Positions 49,601-61,900 of a stretch of 64,000 nucleotides of DNA are shown here, one piece after another. The DNA is from Taenia hydatigena. Its lineage: Eukaryota > Platyhelminthes > Cestoda > Cyclophyllidea > Taeniidae. The position numbers and the translations under genes were made by a program. The stretch lies in NCBI GenBank assembly GCA_036345935.2, contig JADWOT020000006.1, positions 9,708,519-9,772,518 on the forward strand, read 5' to 3'. How positions within the stretch are numbered: position 1 is the first letter of the stretch; the number at the start of each line of letters is the position of its first letter. The notes beneath the pieces were generated by a model. It had not been told where the DNA came from, made no database searches, and saw only the letters and a program-made list of their open reading frames with translations.

Positions 49601-52600
49601 AACTAGGGCTTTTTGGGTACCGTCAAAGTCCAGGAAGATTCTTGAACCACGTAATTCTTATTGAGACTTACTGTTAATGATTTCTGAAGTGAAAGTAGTT
49701 ATTTATGTGGGCAAATATGTTACGAGAGCTGACTACACTTCACGGCAGTCATGTCTCATGGGCTTAGAAGTCCTCCTTAGATTGCACAGCCGCGGGATTG
49801 CATAGGACCAGTAGACTATATCTTACTCCAGCACTCACAGTTACATGCTCTCCGTTTTTTTGGTTGAACGAGGGCAGGTTAACGCTTGATGTAGGTACAT
49901 TAAACATTTTTATCTACGTGAGCTCGTACTCTATTGCAACGCATCCCATTTGCCCTCACGAGTAGTAACTTTCTTGCTCTCTAGGTTAATATCTACAAAG
50001 ACAGGGAAACCTCGATGGCTTTCACTGAAGCGCAGTTGGAGTATCGATAGAATTAATAAGCGAATTGCCAGGTATTATTAATAAATTCCTTCCCCTCGTT
50101 AAGATGCCGCCTAAAAAATAAGGGAAACATTGTTATTGCCTCCAGCGTTTGGGTGGAGCTACATCGCTGGAATTGAGGACTTTCCAGCATTCTTTTACCA
50201 ACATGAAGAGAAATTGGATTTATGAGATGTAGCTGAAAGTGTAATGCCGCGACGATTTTTTTCAAATGTGGCATTAATCTTTCGATATGGTTCTACAGAT
50301 GCCAATTCACTATCTGTGTAGGGTTAGGAAATGACAACCATTTCAGATTTTTCATAAAAATGTTGGTTTAAAACGATTTACAAATATAAATTCACATGGA
50401 AAGTGGAGTTAAGCAGACCTAGCTCCCAGTTTTATTAGTTGCTGGTGTGACTAATTTGCCGAGGTTGCACGCCAACGTACGCAGGCGCAGCTTCTGCGTA
50501 CTCATAGCCTGCCTGTGTGGAGAGCTATGAAAACAATTCCCGCTTCAATAACACCTCTCCAAGCTATACCTCATTAAGAAAATTAGGAATGTCTACCAAA
50601 CCTATAAACACATACGCACACACACTAGTTCCGACCATTCAACGGACAAATTTCTTACTACGTGCATACATTTTCAACCCTAAAACGATGCTTAAACCTT
50701 CATTTTTTGCGAAGTGCGGTATCCACCGTTGGCTTCCTTCTGAGGTGCGTGTTGGTATGAGTCGTGTCTCATATGCACGAAAACTGTATTGGTCTCAAAT
50801 TGTTAAAAAACAGGTCTATTTTCGCATCAGATTTTGGGTGTGGAAAAGTATGTCACAGTTCAAGGCGCTCTCCAGTCCTGATAGTGCGTGTTCACAAGCA
50901 TGGAGCGCTATGACTCACAAATTGACAATTAAGAAACTAACACGTCAATGTCACTTGCGCACGAATCTTCACCTAGCTGGCTGTACCCTATGGTATTTTC
51001 AGGGCGGTATTGACAGATGATTAAGCTTGATAGGCGAAAACTTGATCCAGTGGATTTGACGTCTACTGCTCATGAGAGCAACTTTTTCTCCTTGCTACAG
51101 CGCGAGTGTAATTTGCATTTTTTGTCTACTCGACCCTCAGACTAGCATTCATGGATCACGAAATGGCGGCGCACGCAAGAAGGCATAATGCGATATGCCT
51201 GCGCAAACCTTTAGGTTGGAACAAAGATGGAGTGATTAGGAGACAGCTTTGGTCCACTGGTGCCGTTCCGAAAATCCTAACGCCGTTATTTGAAGTTACA
51301 GTGTCGCAAGAGTGCACTCATTCATTAAATGTCATTTATAACTAAGAAGAATTCCTCAAAATGTCCTCCCGCTTGCAGTGTGGTGCGTTAACAAGCTGAT
51401 ATGCGAGTGAGTTGCTGTGCTGCAGGTTAAAAATGGTACAAGCTCCAAGTGTTACATGCACATATTCCCTTGAATGCGAATTTTGTATGAAGACCTTGCA
51501 CTTGCCAATGAGTTGATCGCACCATTGTAATCACAACCCCTAATGGAAAAAGTGAAAGATCTGATTTGGGTAAAGCGGTAAGAACTGCGTCCTCTACTAG
51601 ATTCAGTGCTTTCTTGGTGATAATTGGAAAACCCTAATAGTTTTTTTTTGATACTGTCATGCCAAGTGTTATCGTAATGTGAGCTCATCCCAAGCGAGAA
51701 ATTGGCAAATTTCTGGCGAAATGTTGTTACCCTCATGAAGCACGGGCCAACCTTCGAAAAGCGCTTTATCTTTACTCTGCAAACTTGAAGGCCTCGAAAA
51801 TACACAAGGGCAAAGTTCACACTGATGAAAACAATCGGTATTTACCGCGAATGTACTTGGAAACATTGAAAATTCTTCAACCGTTAGCCACGGAGCCTAC
51901 TAATTCTTATTCGCATCCAATGCCTTCGTACCTGAATTATTGCTTTCTCTGGGGTTAACTGTTCCATTTCCTTAAGTTTCCTAAAAAGATGCCTTAAATT
52001 GATTATGTGAAATAATGTGGATTACTGATATACATATTGAAATAACAACCATTGTTCAACAATAAATGATCTTCCACCTCGTAAATAAGCTCTCAAACAA
52101 CGCTCTCGGGCAGGAAGTGACGGTATTTCGCATTGAGATGAATGTTTGACGTTCTCGCTGTTTGCGAGCCATGGCTTTTCCATGCCGCTGCCTAACATGT
52201 AAACTTTAAAATGCGGTAGAAATAGATATGATTCTTCTGTTTGCTAGTTCAATAACGTATTTTTTTGGCATGGAGCCGATCGTATGGCACTTTGGTGGCG
52301 ATTGATACAAACTGGAAGATTCCTCTGCCCCAGTTGTTCACATTAAGTGAATCGCCTGTCTGTAGTCACGTGATCTTAAAAAGAACGCTCCTAGAATAAT
52401 TGTACAATCGTCTGTTACCTTTACGTAAGCCTTGCTTCTAGCCACATGATTTTGGTTCTTGATTACCTAGAATTCGCATAAAGATTTCACAAAGATTTCT
52501 TAATCTTGGATAATCATTCCGATGATGTCTCCTTTTAGCAGCACACACAGTGGAATTACACTTTATAACTCCTTGACGTCGGTGTTCAGCATATCTGTAA

Positions 52601-55600
52601 TTAACACCCACTCATAATCTAATCACAAAATCACCTTAAATAGATGCCTTTACTAATTTCCTTTATGCACAACTGAGGTATGCTGATTTTGAAGCACTGA
52701 GGTGCTTACTTAATTACCATCAGTAGCGGCTGTTGTCCACAAGTTTCCTATCGCCTAATTTCAAGCCTGCGTACTGGTATAGGAATGCAACGCATTGGAT
52801 CCGATCACCCCGCCAATGTCACGAGGCTTACGGAACCACGGAAAGTTAGCGATTCTTGTACGATTTAGCTGTTTTCCTAAAAAATTGGCTGAGTTAAATG
52901 CTTGTACCCCCCGAAGTAAAGGCACCATGGCGGATATTGCAACTGCGGGGCAAGATAACGCTCACATCACATGAGTTTTTTACGTCCTCACAATGTCACG
53001 CATCGAATACCTTCTCTGGCAATCGAACTGGCGTTACAATGTTTGACGCACTCAGATCTCACACGCGACTCCCCCTAAGTGAGCCCTAAGTGTCGCTTTA
53101 CGTCGATTGAACTGTGATAACTGAATCCAATGCGTGAATGCACGCTTAATAATTTTGGAACTAGAAATCGCATACTACTTCAGGGTGTGAAATTCACAAA
53201 TGCATTTATCAATGAGAACGTCGTGTACTCTCGTGGAGCATTTTGATCACATGACGAAGCCTTCCACTTTCCGTTGCAGCATGAAGAGATCATGATGAAG
53301 ACTGTAGGCACAATCCCCTACCTCGGCATCTTCCTCAATGACTTGGCGATGTTACACGAGTCTGCACCGGACTGGGCGCCTCGTCGTAAACCGGCGGAAC
53401 TACGACGACCCACCAGTGGCACCAGCCTTACTAGCATGGCATGGGACTGCCGGAATAACTACAATAACCTCTACGATAAGCGAAACCAGCGGTACCACAG
53501 TCTTGAGCCATTTTTGACCCCGCCTTTGCTCTCCACGGAGCCACCTGGACGATCTTCTCGACGCAAACGCGTCAATGAAAGTTCAGACAGCGGTACTGGC
53601 AGTGCGTGCGGCGACTTGTCATCCCAACGGCCGCCTTTTCCCGTGCTTATTGATCACCGGTCTCGAAAGGGGTCGGATAATAGCGTACGCCATCTCACAG
53701 CTGTTGAATGAGTTCAATTTTGAACTTACCATTGTAACTTGTCAAGAGGCCACCTAAAGGCTGATTGTGCAAGAATTAAATGAATGTCGGAGAGGATTTT
53801 TCACTGTTTCTGTTACATACTGCGCAAAAAATATTGAGGTTTTTTGACGACAGATTTCTCAATTTATTGTCCCCACTGCTAATCCAGATGTGCCTGTGTT
53901 GTGTATAGAGCTGTGCTTCGCGGTATCTGGTCTACTTTGGGAGACGCATGAAACATAACAGCTATAGTGTAATATCAATGCAGGAAAAGCAATGGCATGA
54001 AAAATATGAAATCATTACACGATAAAGTAAATTAGGCCATAGTAGTATGCATGCTTTGAATAGCAATATTTAAACTAAAAATTAACTTTTAAACGATCTC
54101 TAGGAGACGGGGTCGAGCACCACCCCAACCTCGAGCGGAGTGGTAATCCCGAGGGACAAGAGGAGCCGGCAGGTGAAGAGTACCGGAACCCCACCAATCC
54201 CGTTACAGCGGCGACGAGGCAACGGCGCCTCATCCGCGGGTCCAGAACGGCGCAAGTGCTCCGTCGTCGGCTCTGTCGCCTCCAGCGCTGTCACTGCCGC
54301 TACCACAATCGCCGCTTCAGCTTCCGAAAACGACGATCTCATCAACTTTCGCAAACATTGGCGCGAATACAAAGTACTGGCAAAGCTCATGTGCTTGCAA
54401 TCATCTGCCACGCGTTACAAGATTCGCGAGGATGTGGCCTTTAAACAGTGGTTTGAAAGCTTCGTTCTGATCAGCGAAAGCGGAGCGTAAGTACATTTGG
54501 TCCCACCCACCTCATTCTCATCATATTATGATTGAGGTATTTATTAATAGGTTAAAAAATCCCATAAATGTCCTTTTGTGTTCTCATAAATAAAGATTCG
54601 CTGTGGAAAATGTGCCTGATTCATAAGCATTTGCATCCTTATGGTAACACCGAACTCTAATTGTGCAAAGTTGAATGTGGTTTTTAAATCCATCATTGGT
54701 CTTTCCTTATTGTGCATGCTTAATTAAATCTTTCCGTTAGCTGAAGCAGTTAACCTTTCCAAAAGTATCAGATCCGATAAATGTATTCCTTAATGTGCAG
54801 CGGCATTTAGATTTAAGGGATCGGTCAACGTCAAATGCAATCAACAATGACAGACTAATAAATTATGTTTGAAGAGTTTTTTATTTTTCTTCCAGGAATC
54901 AGAAAGCAAGAGAGCTCGAACCACCACCACAGGACTGGAGGTAACCGTTCCTCATGGTACACAAAAGCTATGATTCGTTCTCGAAAAAATTCCATCTTTC
55001 TTTATAGTAAACTACTGAAACCATTCTTAATAAGCAAAGAAGGGTAACAGGAGTGTATGATTACGTTACTGACGCTAACTTGCAGGCTGCTAAAACTCGC
55101 GATGACACGTTGATGATGGGGTGTAATTTCTTTCGTGAAAAGTGGTCATTCAATCTAGAAACCTTTTTCGACCACTGAGATTCTTCGTGACATGATTAGC
55201 TCCTTCTAACTAACCATGCCACTAGAAAAACGTTTTCTAAAGTTGATTAAGCTTGATACAAAAGGTGCATTGTGCAAATGATAATGCTCGATCTTATTGG
55301 AAACCATAAGTGGTAAAATTCTGTGAGCTTTGTATTCCCCAAATCTGACACCATGCTGCTTTATCTACCCCCATGCTTAAAGCAGCTTCCATTTTGTCAT
55401 TTGGAGACAAGGTGGTGATATTTGTGTGAATTAATGCAAGCTCTCAAAGGATTTACGGAAATACCTACCTCGTGCTCTACTCGAAGTGCAGTAGTATGGA
55501 AAGTTTACTTGAGATAAACAATATTCACTGGGAAGTGCTATGAAGTGCTCACTGGCGCAAGTATTCTAGTTGTTCAGTTGGTCACTGCCATACGACTGAC

Positions 55601-56973
55601 TTTTTCTGTTGCAGAGAAGGGATGGACACTGGGTTAGGATCGTCGGAAGTGCTCTTCAGTGGCAGCGGCGTCAGTGATGATGGCTGCCAAATGGAGTTAC
55701 CACGTTGTCGCCTCTCCTCTTCATCTTCCCGTTCGCCAGGCCTCTCTGGGCTGCCTCCCTGCGGCTCCTCCGTAAGTCAACGTCTCACTCTCACCTCTTT
55801 TCCTCCTCCGCCTTCCACTTTGTTGCACATGTTTATCTGCTCACAGGATTGTCTTAACTTGTGCTCCTTACTAAATTACAGCTTAGAAATAGGAATGGAG
55901 TAGGTGTATCTGCATGACCTGCCAGTCTGCTTATCTGGAAGGGAAGACCGTCAATATTCCAAGCACGGGTTCAATCTGATCACCATAATTTGACGTTGAA
56001 CTGGTTGTCGCCTTACTTTGTTAATGTCCGTGACACTTTTGGCTAAGGCAAAATCATTCAGCACAAGTTCCCAGTTCGGTGGAGGAAGTGTTTACCTCCA
56101 AATTAAACCGTAAATGTGTGATGTTGTGTTAGGTCGGGCAAGGTGGTTTTCCATCCATTTTTGTGTTGCCAATAATTATAAATGTGTATCGATCTCCATT
56201 TCCCAAAGTCGACGACTAGGTTTGTAGTCACTAATCAGCGTTGGGGAATGAGGTACGTCCGCCTCCGTGTGCATTTGCATGCCTCGAAATTCACTCGTTT
56301 TGGATCCTGCATGTTGTGCCTTCGATGCACGTCCCTATCTGTACTACAAACCCTCATCTCGGACCTTACATGCATTTCTCGTTCATAGGCTTCCACGCGC
56401 AGCAATGACAGGGGCTCCTTCAACGAGCACAGTTCAAGAAAAGTAATCTTTAAAGGATCTCTCAAACGAAGTAACCAGAAGCTGGGTAGGTTGCATGTAA
56501 ATTTACACAGGAGAGCTTTTCATATGCTCTCTAAATTTGTGCCGGCTTTCCAAGGTCTTGCGGATAACTTTTTTTTGCTTAGAAATCAACTCATATTTTC
56601 ATTAGAGGAAGGAATTTGATCAAGCCTAAATGCATTCGCTAGTTTATTGTGAACGTTTGGTGTAATTTTCAGTCCGCCACATCATTTCAGACATTAAGAT
56701 GTTCATCAGAATGTTTTTTAACACTATATGATAGAAGTTTCACCATTGTTTAGGGGTGAACCTCGCTCATACGTTCCACCTTCCCCAATCAATTTAAACT
56801 TTTTTCTCACAGAACGCCGCAGTAGCAGCGTCAGCGACTTCAACGCGACCTCAATGACCTCCCTGTTAAGAGCCCACCACCAGTTATCTTCAATCAAAAA
56901 AAAATTCAGCGGCACATTGCATCATATCCGATCCTCCTCGAGCACGCATCTTGAGGAGTGCACGCGATTTTAA
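43562..56973 (+). CDS. RGL: RalGDS/RGL-family guanine nucleotide exchange factor (REM + CDC25), no RA domain seen
   Basis: Predicted activator of Ral-type small GTPases at membranes. Exons in phase: 43562-43663 (tentative), 43701-43868, 44242-44606, 44675-44763, 44837-45196, 45448-45551, 46273-46366, 53280-53684, 54104-54486, 54896-54940, 55615-55771, 56389-56485, 56813-56973 (TAA). REM domain: exons 43701-44606 (GLSAGTLDDII, SLTKVLDRWLD). CDC25 domain: SPRHIAEQFTLYDA, DLFLKVLPSECL, ELRALRSFSAFTAVMTALQG, NKKYARELL, TVGTIPYLGIFLNDLAML and INFRKHWREYKVLAKLMCLQ, which match RGL/RalGDS rather than RalGPS. The catalytic domain carries insertions of about 60 aa (exon 44837) and 181 aa (exons 53280/54104). 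The C-terminus is Ser/Arg-rich, and the RA domain usual for the family was not found. If ATG 43717 is the start, the protein is 803 aa; the tentative exon implies a longer N-terminus. Confidence 0.85.
44242..45196 (+). CDS. RGL: RGL-like exons: REM domain end and CDC25 start
   Basis: Three exons (44242-44606, 44675-44763, 44837-45196) with introns of 68 and 73 nt. The first completes the REM domain (LLFVVSQWLRVF). The second supplies the CDC25 entry helix HIAEQFTLYDA. The third supplies DLFLKVLPSECL and QFNRIYGLVL, followed by a Ser/Asn-rich insertion, before KWISIAA. Confidence 0.85.
45620..45654. repeat. TTA/ATT trinucleotide microsatellite
   Basis: About eleven near-perfect units with one C interruption, inside the intron after exon 45448-45551. 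Confidence 0.85.
46273..46366 (+). CDS. RGL: RGL-like exon: CDC25 helix
   Basis: Short exon encoding HYPDKKEVFHDLSQLLNLED, then KKYARELLDH, the family segment between the LHETW helix and the PYLG motif. Phase 2 in, phase 0 out with a strong donor CAC|gtaagt. Confidence 0.85.
46367..53279 (+). other. 6.9-kb intron within the RGL catalytic domain
   Basis: Joins KYARELLDH to the HEEIMMKTVGTIPYLG exon in phase 0. It holds scattered open frames, the longest 167 codons at 50517-51020 (plus), without recognisable domains. A minus-strand open frame at 47402-47686 reads more like protein than the rest (see findings). Confidence 0.6.
53280..54486 (+). CDS. RGL: RGL-like exons: CDC25 core split by a long insertion
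   Basis: Exons 53280-53684 and 54104-54486. The first begins with TVGTIPYLGIFLNDLAML, the PYLG catalytic-core motif. The second ends with INFRKHWREYKVLAKLMCLQ and the closing CDC25 helices. Between them are 181 residues rich in Ser, Arg, Pro and Thr, where vertebrate RGL proteins have about eight. The donor at 53684 (AGC|gtacgc) is weak but in phase. Confidence 0.8.
54896..56973 (+). CDS. RGL: RGL-like 3' exons: CDC25 end and Ser-rich tail
   Basis: Exons 54896-54940 (45 nt, ARELEPPPQDWR, matching the CELEPP end of the CDC25 domain), 55615-55771, 56389-56485 and 56813-56973. All have good GT/AG sites and matching phases (2, 2, 0, 1). The tail is Ser/Arg-rich (LPRCRLSSSSSRSPGLSG, FKGSLKRSNQKLG, ERRSSSVSDFN) and ends HLEECTRF. 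No RA fold is seen. Confidence 0.8.
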
Positions 56974-58916
56974 GTATGCCATATCGGAACCTTACGCTCC
57001 CACCACCAGAAGTTGTGAATAATATTTTTGTAAAGATCGTAAGCAATACTTATTGTACAGCACGATTAACCAAGGAACTACTTCAGCTCACGTTATTTAT
57101 CCTGTTTTCGTTTAACTTTAAACAAATATAAAAGTCGGCATTTTGATCGGAAAGGAAATTCACTTCAACAGCTGAATAGCGATTTTCCGCAGAAATGCTA
57201 CAAGTTTACCCCATTTACACAAGCCAGCATCAAACTCAGCCGTCGGTCGACGGATCACACTGCATTGGTAGCGCGATTGAGTGACCTGCAGCCGGTTAAC
57301 AGATATCGTAAGTTACCCAGAGTACTCTTCAGTAAGGACTGATCCCCGTGTTAGGTCATGTGTCCTGGGTACCTATTGCTGTACGCAATATGGGGTCCTT
57401 CAAGAGCACAAAACCGCCAAGCTTCAGTATGTTCTCATTTCCCAAATCTTGATGTGTGTACGTGGATTACGGCAATACAATTCTACGTAAAGCAGTCTCC
57501 GAGTCTAATTTTATGTCCCACATCACAGGCTGAAGCCTCATGGCAAGAAAAAAAAATAAGCTACGGAAAGAATCCATGTACACCTAGGGAAGGTGTTGAA
57601 AATTTTTGATTTAAGTGCCATTTAGTTGAAGACAGAGCACTGTCTGACAACTTTACTATAGTTTGGTATTTGAGGATGGGGTTGCTCTGTGGCAATTATG
57701 CGGCGTTTGCAGTTTATGTAAAATGCAGTGATTTAACTATGGCACCAAGTTCTAATCATGCCTGATGGCGTAGCTCTCCAACCGCGCCATAGGTCTGCTG
57801 ACCAATCTTTGCCTTAGCGGTGGGTCTCATCCCATCTTGATTTGGATTATTTTGGCTCTAAGAGAGACTCACAGTCTGTGCAATCAACATGTTTTTTCTT
57901 AAATTCTTGCTTAAGGTTCACTGGCGGACTACTAACTTAGATTAGCCCTTTTAAAATTTTATTGTAACCGCGCTTTTCTCCTATGTCCTGATGCTTCAGT
58001 TACAAAATTGTCAGCCAATACTTATAACTTTAATGCCTCAAATTGGTTAGCGCAAGTTTTGTCAACCTTCTATTATGTGCAGTAGTTATAACTTGATTTT
58101 ATTACCTTGATTTCGTTTAACTGGACCTGCCGGTTAAGCGCGGTACTCGAGGATATGATCAGTTTTGTCGGAGCCACCGTGGCGGGCGTGTCTGTAATTG
58201 CCTTTTGTGCCCTCATAATCTACTTTAGTCTTATCAGATTAACCAGTCATTGTCATTTTTTGACTCGGTTTGTGACTGCATTCTTGTTGGTCTGTTTTGA
58301 TCTCATGGTCATCAACTGGGGATGTGCTTTATTCTATGTCCGATCTATTTTTTATTATTTAAGGTATTATTGGGTTGCATAGTGCTGTGATCTTGCATGT
58401 TTATGTAATAGCTGGTATCATTGGATCTTGCTTAAGTGTAAAGTTCTGCGCTCTTATTTGAATTGACGGTCCACCCTTTTCCTTAAAAGATGGCAAAATG
58501 GAAATTTTGAATGCCGTTAAATGTCCTTCCTGAATAATTTTTTTTCAATTTCTGATTTGTTCAAAGCGACTTCTTGTGACGCTTTTTTGCTTCCCTCGTC
58601 AACTAAAATGCATTGACTGGTATAATTGATGCTTTCGAAGTGAAGCTCGAACAAAGTTACAGCGTTTAATAATGGCGTTTATGCATGAAAGTACACTATT
58701 TCGAAGCGGATCTTGGTGTTTTTGGAAGCAGGTTAGGTGAAGTGGCCTTCCATGTTATTTCCTTTAAATGTGCGGCGAGAGGCTAGTGGTACCCACTCTT
58801 ATCTTTGTTCAAGGCAATACTAGTTCAAAGTGCTGTAAACACTAATGAATAGAAGGCGGTCTTAAGATGAAATTGTGGTGTGAATGAACCAAACTTACTG
58901 ATTTGCTCGTTTTCAG
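56974..58916 (+). other. Region between the RGL-like and SOS genes
   Basis: About 1.9 kb. It contains an open stretch behind an acceptor-like CAACAG at 57165-57350 with no recognisable product. A hydrophobic 91-codon open frame at 58107-58382 is considered chance. No canonical AATAAA was seen close behind the RGL-like stop. Confidence 0.4.
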
Positions 58917-58974
58917 CAATGTATTACTCCCTTCTACGACGCTGAGTTTCAAAGTGCAATTTAACGACTGAATT
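58917..58974 (+). promoter_or_regulatory. SOS 5' leader with short uORF, behind a splice acceptor
   Basis: The acceptor TTTTCAG at 58910-58916 is followed by 58 nt of leader. It contains an upstream ATG at 58919 opening a nine-codon frame (stop included) that ends at 58945, out of frame with the main start. The leader may be a cis-spliced UTR exon or a trans-splice site. Confidence 0.4.
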
Positions 58975-61900
58975 ATGGCATCATCAATCGCCAGGCATAT
59001 CTCCACAGTATCTCTTATCTCTACTGTTTCCCTGCCGCGGGAAGGTGGTGTGCTTGCGCAGGCTCTCAATCGATATCGAGATCAAATAGAGGCCGCTTGT
59101 GATAAAATCCTCGAAAAATGCTGCACGGACAATAAACCTAGTGGGTGTTTCATACCATACTTCTCAGTAATTCTGCAATGCGGTATTCTATCATAGCAGG
59201 TAGTTTTACTTTCATATATAGCATACTTGCCTCCCTTTTTGGGGGCAGACTTTACTTGTTTCGGCAACTGCGGGTTGTCTTTGAATTTTAATGGTCAGAG
59301 TGGTTAACGTACATTAAGGATTCTATGAAAAGCACTTATATTGCTCCATTTTCACTATTCATCAACTCAATAAGGTTTTCATGCTTTGCTTAACTGCGCT
59401 TCCTCAACCGATACCCTGCATTGGCCTTTATTAGGCGGCTGAGAATATGCATGAGAAAGTCATCGAACGATGTGGTTGCATCAATGAGGGAAGAGAGTGA
59501 GTTGTACACAAGAGGCACGTTGTGACTATTAATCTGCTCTGCAGGTTCTTTGGGGGATCAGTCGGACGAACATGATTCAGCGGCGCCACAGACACCTCGA
59601 GTACTAGAAGACAGAGCTCGGGAGATACTAACGCAGTATCTCATCGAACTTCTGTCCTCTCTTGTTCTACCCGAACCGCTGCCTCAGTCCATTGGGGATG
59701 TGAATGCCCGGTTAGCCGAGGGCCAGCTATGCTTTCCTGATAAGTTGATGCCGACTAAGGCCGAGCTGGAGGAGTTTCATGCTCTCGCTGAAAAAGGAAA
59801 AAAGGTTCTCCTCGCATCGTTGGATTTGCCTGTGGATAAAATATTCGCTGCATTAAAGGTATCCCCCATTTGTTATCTTCATGCTATCCTCTTTCGACCT
59901 CCCCTCCTCACATGTCCGCACTTCACCTCACAAAGTTTCGTCCGCCGTGGAAATGATCTGACTATGGTGGTGTGGCGTTTAAAATTAATGAAGTCCCATT
60001 TCTTTTTGCGATTTACTAAATTTATTTCGCCTTCGGTTTTGGTTAAAATTGCATTTGCATGATTTTTAGCAAGAGACTTTTCTGTGCGGCAATGGTAACT
60101 TGTCAATATACTCACATAGGTTTTTATCCTCTTTAAGATATTCGGGTTTTTTTCGCACACATCGAATCTAGCGCACATCTTTTCTTACGCAGAATGTGGC
60201 TATTAATGAGACAAACATTGCGAGTAAAATACAAATCCAGAATTGGCCCGCATCCGTATAGCAACCGCAGATAATTTATCCTGAAACATTCACTGCTATC
60301 GACACCTGTTTGAGGGGTGATATCTTCATTTTTGATTGCACAATGCTGCATCCTACTGACGCGCGAATGCGTAACCGTGTTTTGTTTCCCATCGTGTGTG
60401 AGTGGTCATTCGTGTACGTGAATTCAGTCTGGCCTAAAAATAGACCCCTCGCGCGCATTTCCCCCTTCATCCACTCACTCCCTACTGGTGAAGAGGAAAG
60501 ACGGCGATACCTCGTGTGGTGGCATTTAGTTTGGAAGTGACTTCTAGTATGTGCCTCATGACTTCAACGAAAGCGATCGCAAGCAATTGTGTAGAATGTC
60601 ACCTCTTGCACACTCAACTCAAAGGGTGCGCAGGGCTTCGTAATCCATAGTTTTGCGTTCAAAATACGGCTCTCCATTTCCCAGCCAATCCACCTCGTTA
60701 ACTACAGACTGTTTTAATCCGCCAACGGCATCCTACGGGCACGCGTTTTCTCAGCATTTTCGGATTCTTGTAATCGAACAAAAATTAGGGTAAATTATCA
60801 AAAGTAATTTCGTTACTATGCTTAGGCTTTTCATCTTCCGTTGCCTGTTGCCTGAAGCGAGGAGGTTTGAAGTCCTGTTTAACTCCGATTCAACTCTGCT
60901 TAACTAATTTGCTGCTTTTTCATTTCAAGGAGCTCGCTGGCCGATTTAACTATCCCACTTGCATATACATCACTGCGGTAACCGAAAAGGTTATTAGTAA
61001 TTTCCTCAAGGTAAGTTGTTGCATGATATGTCGACATCACTTAGTCCTACTCGTTTGACATTGCGATTTTAGCCCAAAACGCTTTGTTATAAGTCCTTTA
61101 GTGTATATTCCTCGACTTAACACCAACTGACTGATACATTTGCGTTTCATCCACAGTTGTAAACCTTAGTTATCATTATTTTGAAAAGTTGGTGCACATA
61201 ACTTTTCCTACTTTTTCAAGATGGTTATCTACTTTGAAGAACGTGCACGGTCTGAACATGTGATCAGCGCCGTGACTATTCAGGTTTGTTTCATTCCTTT
61301 TTCATCCTTATGTATTTATATATGCACCACTCAAACGTTTCAAGGCTTCTTCTTTTCAGTTTTGATTCATACTCCGGTTTAGTGGGGTTTAAGACCACTA
61401 TTTTATCCCATTCGCCTCATATTCGAATGAGAGTGGCTAGTTCTTTAATTTTTGATGTGGCCAACCATATATCAAGGGTCATGTGTATAGAATGCAGTTC
61501 ACCTACATCTTGTGGCCATTGAGGACCTTACTGAAAGCCAGAAGACAGTATTTTGTGTTCACACAGCAGTTTCGACACTGAGGTGCTCCCTGTGGGATTG
61601 TTCTTATGTCAACACATTCTCATGTTGAGAGGGGAAGGGCGGGGCGAGAGAATCATGGGACGAGGTCGATGCATTGTCATTCGACTACCTTGCCCGCTTT
61701 CTCGTCTTTCCATTTGTTTGTTTGTGTATGCTTCTATGGTTAAGTGAATACCGCCATGTTGGGTTTTTGGAGGCGTCCGAGTGGAATTACTGCATGTGTA
61801 CTGGTGCGTGCGGTTGCACGCGCTTTCGTTAGAGGACTGGCGATGCTACTTTTCCAGGCACGGGATCTAACCTTTCTCCCCTCTCTCCCCTCCTTAATAC

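Noticed and set aside
50517..51020. 167-codon open frame in the RGL intron
   Set aside because: No recognisable domain and no splice or promoter support; it may be a decayed repeat, but nothing proves it.
58107..58382. 91-codon hydrophobic open frame resembling a membrane protein
   Set aside because: T-rich intergenic DNA gives hydrophobic translations by chance; no splice sites in phase and no family match.
54896..58916. Search for an RA domain of the RGL-like gene
   Set aside because: No frame showed the RA signature (a beta-strand start with the ILVTSQD-like and ENANVFYA-like motifs). Absence is reported as a finding, not as a feature.
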